The notes: generated by a model from the sequence alone, not told the origin. DNA of 64,000 bases from Leptospiraceae bacterium (GCA_024233865.1 JACKPA010000003.1:62001-126000), one strand, 5' to 3'. Counted from the first letter of the stretch, positions 53,945 to 63,668 are shown. Numbers and translations are program-made.

Positions 53945-55051
53945 TTGGAAATAAAAGAAGAAAATTCGATTTTGATTGTGGATGACAAACCGGACAATCT
54001 AAAAGTGTTAATAAATTTTTTAAAAGAAACCGGATATTCTATTCGAGTAGCAAAAAATGGTGAAAAAGCAATAGAATACGCAGAAGAATACCATCCAAGC
54101 ATTATACTTTTGGACGTGCTTATGCCACCTGGCATAGATGGATATGAAACGTGTCTTAGCTTAAAAGAGAAACAGGAAACCAAAGATATTCCAATTATTT
54201 TTATGACTGCTTTGAGTGATACAACCGATAAAGTCAAGGGATTTCACGTTGGAGGTGTGGATTACATAACCAAACCTCTCCAAAAAGAAGAAGTCCTGGC
54301 AAGAGTGAATGCACACTTAACAATCCGTACTCAAAAAGAAAAATTGCGAATACAAAATGAAGAGCTTGCCATTGCTTTGAAAATAAAAAATAAATTTTTT
54401 TCAATTATTGCTCACGATTTAAAATCGCCATTTAATGCCTTGTTAAACCTTTCCGAACTTCTCTATGGAGATATAATGAAACAAGAAGTTAAACAAGAAC
54501 TGATTAAAGAAGTTCACGATACTTCCAAGCAAGCCTACAACCTCCTCAAAAATCTTTTGGAATGGTCCGGCTCTCAACTCGGCTCAAACGAACCTGAACT
54601 TCAAACTTTTAATCTGAAAGAAGTTGTGGACAGAAATTTGCAACTGGCAGAACTAAATGCAAAAGGTAAAAATATTCAAATGAGCTCTGATGTATCAGAA
54701 TCTCTCAACGTTCGTGCTGATAAAAATATGTTGGATACAATTATACGAAACCTTTTATCTAACTCCATTAAATTCACCTACCCTAATGGAAAGATAGATA
54801 TTAACGCTAGGCAAGACAATGATTTTATTCAAATTTGCGTTTCGGATACGGGAGTAGGTATGGAGAAAGAAGACATTCCTAGATTATTCAGAATAGATAT
54901 TAAGCATAGCACCCTCGGTACATCAAAAGAAAAAGGTACCGGTTTGGGTTTGATGTTATGCAAAGAATTTATTGAAAAACATGGCGGAAGCATTGTGGTA
55001 GAAAGCGAAGTAGGAAAGGGTAGTAAATTTTTTATAAGTCTACCTATTTGA
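53945..55051 (+). CDS. Receiver - histidine kinase protein
   Basis: The protein has 368 residues from TTG 53945, with TTGGAG at the end of the upstream gene as ribosome site. The N-terminal receiver has ILIVDDKPDNLKVL and phosphoacceptor Asp57 (LLDVLMPPGIDG), conserved Lys in TKPLQKEEVLARV. A coiled linker (EKLRIQNEELAIAL) precedes HisKA with IAHDLKSPFNAL (His157), and HATPase_c with SDTGVGMEKED and GTGLGLMLCKEF. It is soluble. It is probably phosphorylated by the preceding hybrid kinase and passes the signal to the following diguanylate cyclase. Confidence 0.92.
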   Translation: MEIKEENSILIVDDKPDNLKVLINFLKETGYSIRVAKNGEKAIEYAEEYHPSIILLDVLMPPGIDGYETCLSLKEKQETKDIPIIFMTALSDTTDKVKGFHVGGVDYITKPLQKEEVLARVNAHLTIRTQKEKLRIQNEELAIALKIKNKFFSIIAHDLKSPFNALLNLSELLYGDIMKQEVKQELIKEVHDTSKQAYNLLKNLLEWSGSQLGSNEPELQTFNLKEVVDRNLQLAELNAKGKNIQMSSDVSESLNVRADKNMLDTIIRNLLSNSIKFTYPNGKIDINARQDNDFIQICVSDTGVGMEKEDIPRLFRIDIKHSTLGTSKEKGTGLGLMLCKEFIEKHGGSIVVESEVGKGSKFFISLPI

Positions 55052-55061
55052 AAATAATAAA

Positions 55062-56348
55062 ATGAAATCAAATTTTAATTGTTCAATACTAGCGGTTGAC
55101 GATGAGCCGGATAATTTAAAGGTACTAATTGCATATCTAAAAGGTCATGGCTTTTCCATACGAATCGCACAAAATGGAATTCAAGCTTATGAGTTTGCAC
55201 AGAAATTTCTTCCGGATATAATACTTCTGGATATTAAACTCCCCGATATTGACGGATTCCAAGTTTGCACCAAGCTAAAAAATAATGAGAATACAAAAGA
55301 CATTCCGGTAATATTTATGACTTCTTATACGGATGTCAGTCAAAAGGTTAAAGGTTTTGAAAGTGGTGCGGTTGACTATATTACAAAGCCTTTCCAGAAA
55401 GAAGAAGTGCTAGCGAGGATGAATGCTCATTATACAATCATTAGACAGAAATCAATCCTAGCAAACCAAAACGAAGAGTTGAGGAAGTTACACAGAGCTG
55501 TAGAGCAAAGCCCTAGTGCTATTTTTATTACCAATAAAAAAGGTGAAATTGAATTTGTAAATCAGGCATTTTGTAGTATCACGGGATATGAAGAGGTTGA
55601 AGTGATAGGGAGTAATCCCAGAATTTTAAAATCTGGAAAACACAATACCGATTTTTATAAGGAAATCTGGAACATTCTTACAAGCGGAAAAACTTGGAAA
55701 GGTGAGTTGCTGAATAAAAAGAAAAACGGAGAACTTTTCTGGGTATCTTCTGTAATATCTCCGATATTCGATGAAGAAGAAAAGATCACCCACTACCTTT
55801 CTATAAAACAAGATATTACGGAACGAAAAAAAACCGAAGAAAAGATTCTTTACATGGCTACCCACGACAATCTTACAGGACTAGTCAACAGAGTTTCATT
55901 TATGAAGAAGTTAAATGAAATTTTAATTCAATCCCAAAAAGAAAAATCATTGTTGGCTATTCTTTTTATGGATTTGGACGGTTTTAAGTCTGTAAATGAC
56001 TCATTGGGACATGATGCAGGTGATGTATTGCTTTGTGAGGTAACGTCTCGATTAAATTCGATTTTAAAAAGTACTGACTTAGCTGGTAGATTCGGTGGGG
56101 ATGAGTTTACCGTTTTTATGCCCAATATAGAAAATCAAGAATCATGTATCCAAACAACAGAAAAAATAGTTTCAGCAATGTCCAAAGAATTTACCATAAA
56201 AGAGAAAAATATTCAAATAGGGTGTAGTATCGGAATATCTTTTTTTCCAAAAGATGGAGAAACCGCAGAAGAATTGATAAAAAAAGCAGATTTGGCTATG
56301 TACCAAGCTAAAAAAAATGGTAAAAACAGATATGAAATATTAGATTAA
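55062..56348 (+). CDS. Receiver - PAS - GGDEF diguanylate cyclase
   Basis: The protein has 428 residues. The receiver has Asp57 (LLDIKLPDIDGFQV) and TKPFQKEEVLARM. The PAS/PAC domain (about 140-262) has AVEQSPSAIFITNKKGEIEFVNQAF and YLSIKQDITERKK. The GGDEF domain has RFGGDEF (GGDEF at 345-349), preceded by HDNLTGLVNR and MDLDGFKSVNDSLGHDAGD. An intact active site predicts synthesis of c-di-GMP. I do not see an RxxD inhibitory site placed five residues before GGDEF; the upstream residues are DLAGRF. It is the last gene of the three-gene signalling operon and starts 10 bp after the previous stop. Confidence 0.93.
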   Translation: MKSNFNCSILAVDDEPDNLKVLIAYLKGHGFSIRIAQNGIQAYEFAQKFLPDIILLDIKLPDIDGFQVCTKLKNNENTKDIPVIFMTSYTDVSQKVKGFESGAVDYITKPFQKEEVLARMNAHYTIIRQKSILANQNEELRKLHRAVEQSPSAIFITNKKGEIEFVNQAFCSITGYEEVEVIGSNPRILKSGKHNTDFYKEIWNILTSGKTWKGELLNKKKNGELFWVSSVISPIFDEEEKITHYLSIKQDITERKKTEEKILYMATHDNLTGLVNRVSFMKKLNEILIQSQKEKSLLAILFMDLDGFKSVNDSLGHDAGDVLLCEVTSRLNSILKSTDLAGRFGGDEFTVFMPNIENQESCIQTTEKIVSAMSKEFTIKEKNIQIGCSIGISFFPKDGETAEELIKKADLAMYQAKKNGKNRYEILD

Positions 56349-56457
56349 TTTTCAGCTAGAGAACCTCTTAGCTCTATCCTTCAATACACTTCTGTTGGTT
56401 AGTTGTATGGATTCAATGCATATTCCATTACCCTTTAGGTGAAATAAAAATGTTATA

Positions 56458-56471
56458 TCGAACTCACGTTA
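56458..56471. repeat. Solo terminal repeat of the MITE-like element
   Basis: ATCGAACTCACGTT matches the right end of the 16096-16200 element over GAACTCACGTT. No left end is found nearby, so it is a solo end or chance. It overlaps the last codons or stop of the lipoprotein gene at 56469. Confidence 0.4.
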
Positions 56472-56924
56472 ATTTTTGTTTAAAAATTCATTTACACATG
56501 GAAGAAGATACTTGTTTTTTTCTTTAACAGAAGTTGGTCCAATTATACCTCTAGTTTGATTGCATGAACCTCTATTGCTGGCAATTGCCAATTTTTCAGA
56601 ATCACATCCATTATCAATATCATAGGACATGTTCTCTATCTTAATTTCCTTCTCATCGTCAGTATATGCCCGAAACGAGCAAACTATATACGAATTTGCA
56701 AAATACTTATGCTTGCTATAATATTTAACAATTACATCATGATCTGAAATCTTATCTATAAACAAAAATTTACCCGTTCTTCGTTTTTTATTGTTTAGCC
56801 AATCACTAAAGTTATTACCATTTTCTAAAAGAATTGGCTTATCATAAACTCTTTGTTCTTTTGGTAGTAAGGTAGAACATGAATTTACAGCTAATATAAG
56901 CAAAAAATACATAAAATATTTCAT
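56469..56924 (-). CDS. Small lipoprotein
   Basis: The protein has 151 residues from ATG 56924, chosen for the GGAGG 8 bp upstream. The signal peptide MKYFMYFLLILAVNSC gives Cys16 as lipidation site. The mature part has three further cysteines (VCSFRAY, DNGCDSE, GSCNQT) and one near the C-terminus (LPCVNEF), which could pair. No known domain. Likely envelope protein of unknown role; a MITE-like repeat end lies at its stop codon. Confidence 0.7.
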   Translation of the reverse strand: MKYFMYFLLILAVNSCSTLLPKEQRVYDKPILLENGNNFSDWLNNKKRRTGKFLFIDKISDHDVIVKYYSKHKYFANSYIVCSFRAYTDDEKEIKIENMSYDIDNGCDSEKLAIASNRGSCNQTRGIIGPTSVKEKNKYLLPCVNEFLNKN

Positions 56925-57044
56925 TTTGCTTACCTCCATTTTTACTAAATTCTATTAAATGGTAGCGTTTCAGAGGGTCTTGTCGTCCTATCTGATAAAA
57001 CTGGACTAATAGTTTGAAAAAAATTTAATCAAAACAATTTCCAA

Positions 57045-58676
57045 TTAATTTTGGGAGTTTCTTTCTACCAAGTTTTTATATTCAATTGGAGTATATCCTG
57101 TTTTCTTTTTAAACGCAGAATTGAATGTAGATTTTGATTGGAATCCTACTTCAAACGCGATATTTAAGATATTCAGTTCCGTTCTATTTTTGATAAGCTC
57201 CTTTGCCTCTTGGATTCGGTAGTTTTGGACAAATTCATTGAAATTTATACTAAGAACTCGATTTAAAATTTCGGAAAGTTGATGTCTTGATAGATCAAGC
57301 ATTTCTGCTAAAGTTTGTAAATTGAGGTTTTCGTTATAATATATTTTCTCATTCTCCATTAGGTGAATGAGCTTAATGGTCACTTTGTTCAGGTCAATTC
57401 CTGCGAGCTGAGTCTTTGCGTACTTCGGTTTATCTTCCGTAGCTTCTTTTAGCTTTTCTAGAATAATTTGGATTTCGGACTTGTGTTTCGCATTTTCTTT
57501 CTTTATCTCTTTCACCCTTTCTCCAAGACTAAAAGAAACAAAGACAAAACTTATAGGTATAAAAAACATAAATGTATAAATCCAATAGCGATTGTAATCC
57601 CATAAATTTAGATGAAAGATAAAATTCAACATAGCTGTCACCAAAAAGAATATGAGAGCGGCGAGGAACAGTTTTGCAGGTTTGTAATTTTTTTGGATAA
57701 TAACTCTGATTACGGAAGCAACTACATAAATTATAATTAAAACAAAAAAGCCAGCAAAAAAGCGAGATAAATACACCTTTGATACGGGAGAAAAAGCAAA
57801 AATAGAATAAAGTATGCTAATAACACTTAAAACTTCAAAACCTAAATCCATTTTATTGTAAAACTTATTAACATGTAAAAACCGTCTTGTGAATTCTAAA
57901 GCACCAAATACAGCAATTCCAAGGAATATATCCACCGCTTTGCTCTGCCAGACAGGAGATTCTTTCCAAAAAAATTCATAAGCTATTCCAAACCTACTAA
58001 GTATTGTTAAATTCATAAAAATTACAAAGATGTTGTTATAGAGATAGATATTATCTCTTGATTCAAAATAATGAAAAAAATTATAAAATATATACAATAC
58101 TCCAAATCCAAAAAATAGAAAATTGATGGCGGTTATTTTTCTTAATTGTCTAAGAAAATCGTTTAGATGTAATATCCTGATTGGAACAGCCAAAGGAATT
58201 GCAGATTGTACTCTAAGATAATATACGTTTTCTTGCATAGGCTCTAACCAAAAACGAAATGTAGGAAAATAGGTATGAATAGCCCATTTTTCATAAGGCG
58301 TTTGGATACCGGAAAACTGAGTCTCAAAACTTTTTTCGTATAAAGGAGAACAAAACTCAACAAAATCCAAGGTAGTCCACTTTAGAATAAGGTACCATTC
58401 TTTTTCTTGTTTACTTAAATTTTTAAAGTGGAAGCGAAACCATTTATCCTTATGGGAACCATCCAATCGAACAGTAGATTCTCTTTTGACTTTTTTCCAT
58501 TTCGTAGATTCTCTCCATTTATAAATCTCCTCACAACTTTCTATAATAGAATCATTTTTTAATTCTTCTAGTTTATAGTTTGCTATTGAGTTCACCTCCT
58601 TAATAGAATTGTTTTCATAGCATGAAATGTTACTTAAAAGGAGTAAAATAACAAATAAAATAATCTTTTGTCTCAT
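57045..58676 (-). CDS. 7TMR-DISM membrane sensor with C-terminal AraC-type DNA-binding domain
   Basis: The protein has 543 residues from ATG 58676 (a TTG at 58736 would add 20). The N-terminus MRQKIILFVILLLLSNISC ends in a lipobox-like site. An extracytoplasmic beta-rich domain (about 30-185, KWFRFHFKNLSKQEKEWYLIL...ENVYYLRVQS) is the 7TMR-DISMED2 type. Seven transmembrane helices span about 195-395 and a coiled linker about 400-430. Then comes an AraC/XylS HTH pair (about 450-540, LNLQTLAEMLDLSRHQLSEIL and ILNIAFEVGFQSKSTFNSAFKKKTGYTPIEY). This is a one-component membrane-bound transcription regulator: ligand outside, DNA binding inside. Targets unknown. Confidence 0.85.
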   Translation of the reverse strand: MRQKIILFVILLLLSNISCYENNSIKEVNSIANYKLEELKNDSIIESCEEIYKWRESTKWKKVKRESTVRLDGSHKDKWFRFHFKNLSKQEKEWYLILKWTTLDFVEFCSPLYEKSFETQFSGIQTPYEKWAIHTYFPTFRFWLEPMQENVYYLRVQSAIPLAVPIRILHLNDFLRQLRKITAINFLFFGFGVLYIFYNFFHYFESRDNIYLYNNIFVIFMNLTILSRFGIAYEFFWKESPVWQSKAVDIFLGIAVFGALEFTRRFLHVNKFYNKMDLGFEVLSVISILYSIFAFSPVSKVYLSRFFAGFFVLIIIYVVASVIRVIIQKNYKPAKLFLAALIFFLVTAMLNFIFHLNLWDYNRYWIYTFMFFIPISFVFVSFSLGERVKEIKKENAKHKSEIQIILEKLKEATEDKPKYAKTQLAGIDLNKVTIKLIHLMENEKIYYNENLNLQTLAEMLDLSRHQLSEILNRVLSINFNEFVQNYRIQEAKELIKNRTELNILNIAFEVGFQSKSTFNSAFKKKTGYTPIEYKNLVERNSQN

Positions 58677-58813
58677 AGTTAAATTATTACACGGATTTAA
58701 ATTTGATATATAGGAAGTCCATTTATCAGGTTTCAAACCAATTCCTCAAAAAATCTTCTCTCCCAAAATTGTCTTGAATTAAAAAGAGTTGTCAACTGTT
58801 TATCCACTCACAA

Positions 58814-60205
58814 CTAAATACCGAGAATAGGCTTAAACTTATCCAACCCATAAGAAATTTTAAGAATACTCAAATCATCCATAAGCTCACCTCGTTTTTC
58901 AATTTCTTTTACAATCTGTTTGAGATTCCCTTTTTTTTGTACAACAATATTTAAGAATAATTTTTCATTAAAATTGATTTCTCTTTTTTTTGAATCTGAT
59001 TTTTTAAGGATAATATCATCTTTTCCATCCGAACCAATAAAAATACTGTCACCTGATTTTAACTGAAATCTCTCAACATGTACATAAGGCTTAATGCCAA
59101 TTGATCCGATTTTTCTACTTTTTTTTCTTTCTTTTAAAAATTGGGCACTTCCATCTCGGAATAAAACTATATTCGGATGCTCTGCATTGACATAGTAGAG
59201 AGTATCGGTTTTTTCTTCTATGATTCCCATCACAAGTGTCGCTTGCATCCTACCTTCAAAGGAATCAAATATTCGATGAATTTCGGATACCGTATTGATT
59301 AACCACTTTTCAGGTTTTTGGTTGGTAGCTTGTAATTGAGTGTAGGTAACAATAGATTTAAAAATAACACCCAAAACAAGAGAACCACAAGCACCCTGAA
59401 GGGATTTTCCCATCGCATCCGCATTTAAAAATAATGTACAATTCTCTTTATTTAATACAATATTATCTGCAACGATAATATCACCGCCAATGTTTATAAA
59501 TTTATTCTTATATGGAAAAGACTTTTTTTGTTTGGTAAAAAACTCTAAATCAATATTTTTACTAACCGAATTATTTGTGCTGAGTGGCTCTAAAAGCAGA
59601 GATGTTAAAGCATAATCTGCATCTTGTTGGGATTTTAAAAGATTGATTGATTCTAAAGAGAAGCTTAGTTCTTGGTTTCTTTCATTGAGAGCTTGGTTTG
59701 TTTGAGATAATTCTAAAGTTCTTAGTTCAACTCTTTTTTCCAACACTTGATTTAGTGCTAATATTTCTGATTGTGCTTTTGTAAGATCTTGAACCTTTTT
59801 TTGCAAAGATTGTACAACACGCTGATAATCTTGGGTTGTTTCCAAAAAATCACGAGAAGTTCTGGAAAGTTCTATTTCCGTTTGCTTTAAGGTGTCCAAC
59901 AAGATATTTGTATTTTCCAACAAACATAAAATGGGAACGGTTATATCTTTTAAATGTTCAATTAAAAAGCCAGGAAAGTGCATTTCCCAAAAGAGAGTTC
60001 CTAACTTTTTTAATTGAAAATCCTTGTTTGGTATGGCAATGACTCCAATCACTCTATCCTCTAAATTCGGGAAAATAGTAAAGAAGTCTTCTCTACTATT
60101 AGATAAAATCACAGTCGGATCTTGTAGTAGATCACGTTTTTTAATATCCTTTTTTTCAAAACCTTGTGGGAACGGTTCAAACAAACTAAAGAAGGAGAAT
60201 TTCAT
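58814..60205 (-). CDS. SpoIIE-type PP2C phosphatase with coiled-coil N-terminus
   Basis: The protein has 463 residues. The N-terminal ~105 residues are unassigned (LEDRVIGVIAIPN...). A long coiled coil runs about 105-200 (ILLDTLKQTEIELSRTSRDF..., LEKRVELRTLELSQTNQAL). The SpoIIE domain is about 225-455: FINIGGDIIVAD, LFLNADAMGKSLQGACGS, YYVNAEHPNIVLF, IFIGSDGKDD and LMDDLSILKISY. Two metal-binding aspartates appear as GGD and DAMGK (usually DVxGHG). Its ATG overlaps the stop of the FIST gene by 4 bp, so it is the effector of the chemoreceptor/FIST operon. Confidence 0.82.
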   Translation of the reverse strand: MKFSFFSLFEPFPQGFEKKDIKKRDLLQDPTVILSNSREDFFTIFPNLEDRVIGVIAIPNKDFQLKKLGTLFWEMHFPGFLIEHLKDITVPILCLLENTNILLDTLKQTEIELSRTSRDFLETTQDYQRVVQSLQKKVQDLTKAQSEILALNQVLEKRVELRTLELSQTNQALNERNQELSFSLESINLLKSQQDADYALTSLLLEPLSTNNSVSKNIDLEFFTKQKKSFPYKNKFINIGGDIIVADNIVLNKENCTLFLNADAMGKSLQGACGSLVLGVIFKSIVTYTQLQATNQKPEKWLINTVSEIHRIFDSFEGRMQATLVMGIIEEKTDTLYYVNAEHPNIVLFRDGSAQFLKERKKSRKIGSIGIKPYVHVERFQLKSGDSIFIGSDGKDDIILKKSDSKKREINFNEKLFLNIVVQKKGNLKQIVKEIEKRGELMDDLSILKISYGLDKFKPILGI

Positions 60206-61356
60206 TTTCCAATAAGCATAAGAACATAAGTCATATTATGAAATAAGTTCCTAGAATACCCATGCTCTTGCCAAAGAGGTCCGATCTCTCCAAATGAAGG
60301 GAAACCTGCTAGCGGAAGGCTAAAGCCAAATTCTTTAGTCAAAGCTTTTACCTCATGCTCAATTTTATCTCCTAAGATCCATTTTCTCCCTGCACAACTC
60401 ACAATTAAGGCTGCTATCGGTTCTATTCCTTTCTCTTTTTGTTTTTCTGCTATTGCATAAACTTCTTGGATAATTTTATCGGGTTCGGCATTGCAAACTT
60501 GAACTTTTTTGCCTGTCTCAATTCCCCCATAGAGTCCGAGGCTTCCATCTGCCATCGAAAAATCTGGAACAATTGAACGCAATCGCTTTATCTGTGGTTC
60601 GTCCGAATCTATAATTGACAATGAGGTAACACCTCTATCGCTTCGTAGAACCACTTTTCCTGTTTCTCGCTCTATAAAATCCATTGCGGAAGTTCCATCG
60701 ATTTCAATTATATTTTTCCCTTTGGCTTCGCTAATAGTACCAACATTTCCGATATTTGTGAGAGAATTTCCTACTGATATTTCAAAATTTATAGGACCCA
60801 CGGCTGCTAAAAGTACAATAGAGTTTTTAAGGAGAGATTGGTTCTTAAAAAGGGCACAATTCAACATTTGGTTATCATCAGCAGCTAAACCTCCAATAAT
60901 TGGTACATCAATTTCCATTGAAATAATTTTTTCAATTTCACTTGCATCCACACGAAAATCAGAAGCCAAAAACATAAAAGTGGCTTTTCTGTTACCTAAT
61001 AATTCTTGCATGTTGGAAAACAATTCTTTTGTTTTTTCTGCCGGCTTTTTTTCTACATCCTCTACATGGGTAATATGCCAACTAACAACTCCTTCTGAAT
61101 TTAATCCTAGAGCTGCTGCTCCCATATTGCCAACTTCGCTGCTTTCATAAAACCCATCACCTGAATTTCCAATAATTACTACTTCCTCATTTTCAAGCCC
61201 TTCATAAATACCATCCAATAGATCTTCTTTATCTCCATAATGAATTGATGAAAAAAGGAAAATTACTTCCACATTTTGATTTTTGAGTTTTTCACCCATT
61301 TCTAAACCGGCTCTATATGGGTCCACTGCATGTGTGGAGACAGAAAAAGCTTTCAT
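60202..61356 (-). CDS. FIST sensory domain protein
   Basis: The protein has 384 residues. FIST_N covers about 1-215 (DPYRAGLEMGEKLKNQNVEVIFLFSS, VIIGNSGDGF, VPIIGGLAADD) and FIST_C about 220-370 (PIAALIVSCAGRKWILGDK and AGFPSFGEIGPL). FIST proteins are cytoplasmic small-molecule sensors, often beside chemoreceptors or cyclases; amino acids are suspected ligands. It is sandwiched between a chemoreceptor gene (65 bp upstream) and a SpoIIE phosphatase (4-bp overlap downstream). Confidence 0.9.
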   Translation of the reverse strand: MKAFSVSTHAVDPYRAGLEMGEKLKNQNVEVIFLFSSIHYGDKEDLLDGIYEGLENEEVVIIGNSGDGFYESSEVGNMGAAALGLNSEGVVSWHITHVEDVEKKPAEKTKELFSNMQELLGNRKATFMFLASDFRVDASEIEKIISMEIDVPIIGGLAADDNQMLNCALFKNQSLLKNSIVLLAAVGPINFEISVGNSLTNIGNVGTISEAKGKNIIEIDGTSAMDFIERETGKVVLRSDRGVTSLSIIDSDEPQIKRLRSIVPDFSMADGSLGLYGGIETGKKVQVCNAEPDKIIQEVYAIAEKQKEKGIEPIAALIVSCAGRKWILGDKIEHEVKALTKEFGFSLPLAGFPSFGEIGPLWQEHGYSRNLFHNMTYVLMLIGK

Positions 61357-61421
61357 TTTTACCCCCTATTTGGAATAATTAATAGAGCTTAAAAATTATC
61401 TTGAGTAGATAAACGTGTCAA

Positions 61422-63494
61422 CTATTTTGTTTCAAAATAAGAAACCTTTTTACCTAAATTGTTTGCTTGATCTTTGAGAGCTTCTGTAATAGCAGTTAAT
61501 TTTTCTGCTGCTTCCGAATTAGATTGTGCCACTTCGCTTAGTTGTCCAAGAGCTGTATTTATCTGGCTCATACCTAAATTTTGCTCTTCGGTTGCCGAAG
61601 AAATCTCTTCCACCAAATCAGCCGTCTTTTTGATTTCCGGAATGATTTCTCTGATCATATTGCTCGCATTTTCTGCAACAGATAAACTCTTGGAGGCAAG
61701 TTCTCGAATTTCTTTGGCAGCTGATTTGCTACCTTCGGCAAGTTTTCTCACTTCCGTTGCTACGATGGAAAATCCAAAACCATTTTCCCCAGCCCTGGCT
61801 GCTTCAATGGATGCATTCACCGCTAATAAGTTGGTTTGAGAAGCAATCTCTTCGATGATATAAATTTTCTCCACAATCAATTGCATTGCCTTGAGAGTAT
61901 CAATGACAGACTGACCGCCTTTTTCCACTTTTGCAGAAGTTTCTTTGGCTATGTTCCTTGTTGTTTGGGCGTTATCACTGCTTGTTGATAAGTTTGCAGA
62001 AATTTCTTCTATAGATGCTAAAGACTCTTCCACACTTGCCGCTTGCTCGTTTGCTCCGGATGTCACTTGGTGGGAGGCTTGTGTTATATTGGTAATTCCT
62101 TCGTTGACTTGACTAATCGTTTGGCTTAGCTCGTCAACTAGTGAAGATATTGTATTGACCGTTTGGTTCACACCTTCTACGATTTTTTTATAGTCTCCTC
62201 TATGTTTCCCAGAATCCACTTTTTGATTGAGTATCCCTTTGCTAACGGAATTGGCAATGTTATCAATATCCTTTACAACAGAACTGACACTTTCAATACA
62301 TAGATTCAAGTTTTCTACAAGTGAATGGAATTCTCCGTTGTAGTTGTTGGTAACTTGGGAAGGGAACTCGCCTTTGGCTATTTTTTCTATATTTTCGGCA
62401 ACAACTTTGACTGGACCTACAACAGCGTCCAAAGTACTGTTAATCCCTTCTACAATTTTTTTATATTCTCCTTTGTGCTTTTGCTGGTCAGCTCGTACAG
62501 AGAGTTGTCCTTTTACGGCAGAATCCGATAAAAAGTTTATGTCGGAAATTAAGGATTGCAAGTTTTTGCTTACCTTTTCCATACTATGGGCAAGCAAGTC
62601 TTCGGGAGAGAGTGGCTGAATTTTTACAGATAGATTACCTTCTGCAATTTTGTCCGCTATAAGTGATTTTTCCCTAAAATTTTCAGTTAATGTTTTAAAA
62701 GACTCCGCAAGGCTTCCCAACTCATTATTTGCATAGTAGCCGAATTTAACATTTGTATTGCCGGTAGACACTTTTGTTGCTATGACATCCAATTCTTTAA
62801 TTGGTTTTACGAGATTTTTGGATATATAAAAGCCAATAATTCCAATCAGTACACACAACATAAGAATTAAAAACCCAACTGTTACGATGGTTTCGTTTTG
62901 GGCTTTTTCTAAGGGGGATTTTAAGGGAATGTACACGTTTAAAGAACCCATAAAAACATTCTCCGAGGGATTGATTCCATGACAATTGGCACACCCAGGG
63001 TGAGTGCTGCTATACAAAGGCTTCGATAGTCTTAAATGTCCTTCGTCTTCTTTTCGCACTTCGCTTAACTTTTGTGTTTTAAAAGCCAATAAAAAATCTC
63101 TTTCATAAGGAGCTTCAACGGCAGTCATATTTCCTCCATGGGTAGGAACTCCGGTAATTTCTTTATCTCCGATCAACCGAACCCTGTCTTTATCCACTCC
63201 AAAATCGTGTATGATGGCGTTATCTATCGCCCGGATAGTCCTTTTCCAGTCCTCTAAAATGATCGTTTTTTTAAATTCATCGCTCCCTGCAAATTCTGTT
63301 TGAAATCGAATGGTAGATACCATAAGCATTTGGACGGTTCGCTCCATTTGCGTATCTGCTCTTTCGTTTATTTCTTTTAGAGTTCTGGTTTTGATCGTTT
63401 GATGGATAAATGCCCCGAATATTCCGGACCCTAATAAACCCGTAAAAGTTAGGATCACAAAAATTTGTTTCTGTATACCTTTCACCTTAAACAT
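61422..63494 (-). CDS. Methyl-accepting chemotaxis protein with periplasmic c-type heme domain
   Basis: The protein has 690 residues. TM1 is about 12-32. The periplasmic domain of the DUF3365/Tll0287-like type contains the heme-attachment motif CANCH (Cys168, Cys171, His172). TM2 is about 204-226, followed by HAMP (KNLVKPIKELDVIATKVS) and several HAMP-like repeats (about 290-460, IVEGINSTLDAVVGPVKVV, IVEGVNQTVNTISSLVDEL). The MCP signalling domain has the tip EEIASQTNLLAVNASIEAARAGENGFGFSIVATEVRKLAE. It should sense redox, O2 or NO through heme. It heads an operon with FIST and SpoIIE genes, so output may go to a phosphatase as well as to the flagella. Confidence 0.92.
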   Translation of the reverse strand: MFKVKGIQKQIFVILTFTGLLGSGIFGAFIHQTIKTRTLKEINERADTQMERTVQMLMVSTIRFQTEFAGSDEFKKTIILEDWKRTIRAIDNAIIHDFGVDKDRVRLIGDKEITGVPTHGGNMTAVEAPYERDFLLAFKTQKLSEVRKEDEGHLRLSKPLYSSTHPGCANCHGINPSENVFMGSLNVYIPLKSPLEKAQNETIVTVGFLILMLCVLIGIIGFYISKNLVKPIKELDVIATKVSTGNTNVKFGYYANNELGSLAESFKTLTENFREKSLIADKIAEGNLSVKIQPLSPEDLLAHSMEKVSKNLQSLISDINFLSDSAVKGQLSVRADQQKHKGEYKKIVEGINSTLDAVVGPVKVVAENIEKIAKGEFPSQVTNNYNGEFHSLVENLNLCIESVSSVVKDIDNIANSVSKGILNQKVDSGKHRGDYKKIVEGVNQTVNTISSLVDELSQTISQVNEGITNITQASHQVTSGANEQAASVEESLASIEEISANLSTSSDNAQTTRNIAKETSAKVEKGGQSVIDTLKAMQLIVEKIYIIEEIASQTNLLAVNASIEAARAGENGFGFSIVATEVRKLAEGSKSAAKEIRELASKSLSVAENASNMIREIIPEIKKTADLVEEISSATEEQNLGMSQINTALGQLSEVAQSNSEAAEKLTAITEALKDQANNLGKKVSYFETK

Positions 63495-63668
63495 AACACA
63501 TTTTTCCCATAAATTGTCATAATATGTACTATGGTAAATTATTGTGTTTGTGTGTCAGGTATTATTTAGCGGGAATTTAGGATTGGCTTGTCATTTTATT
63601 TTAAATAGAATTTGATTTTTTTCTTTTGGAATTATCCTAAACTTTTAGTATAGTCAAATTTATTAAAC

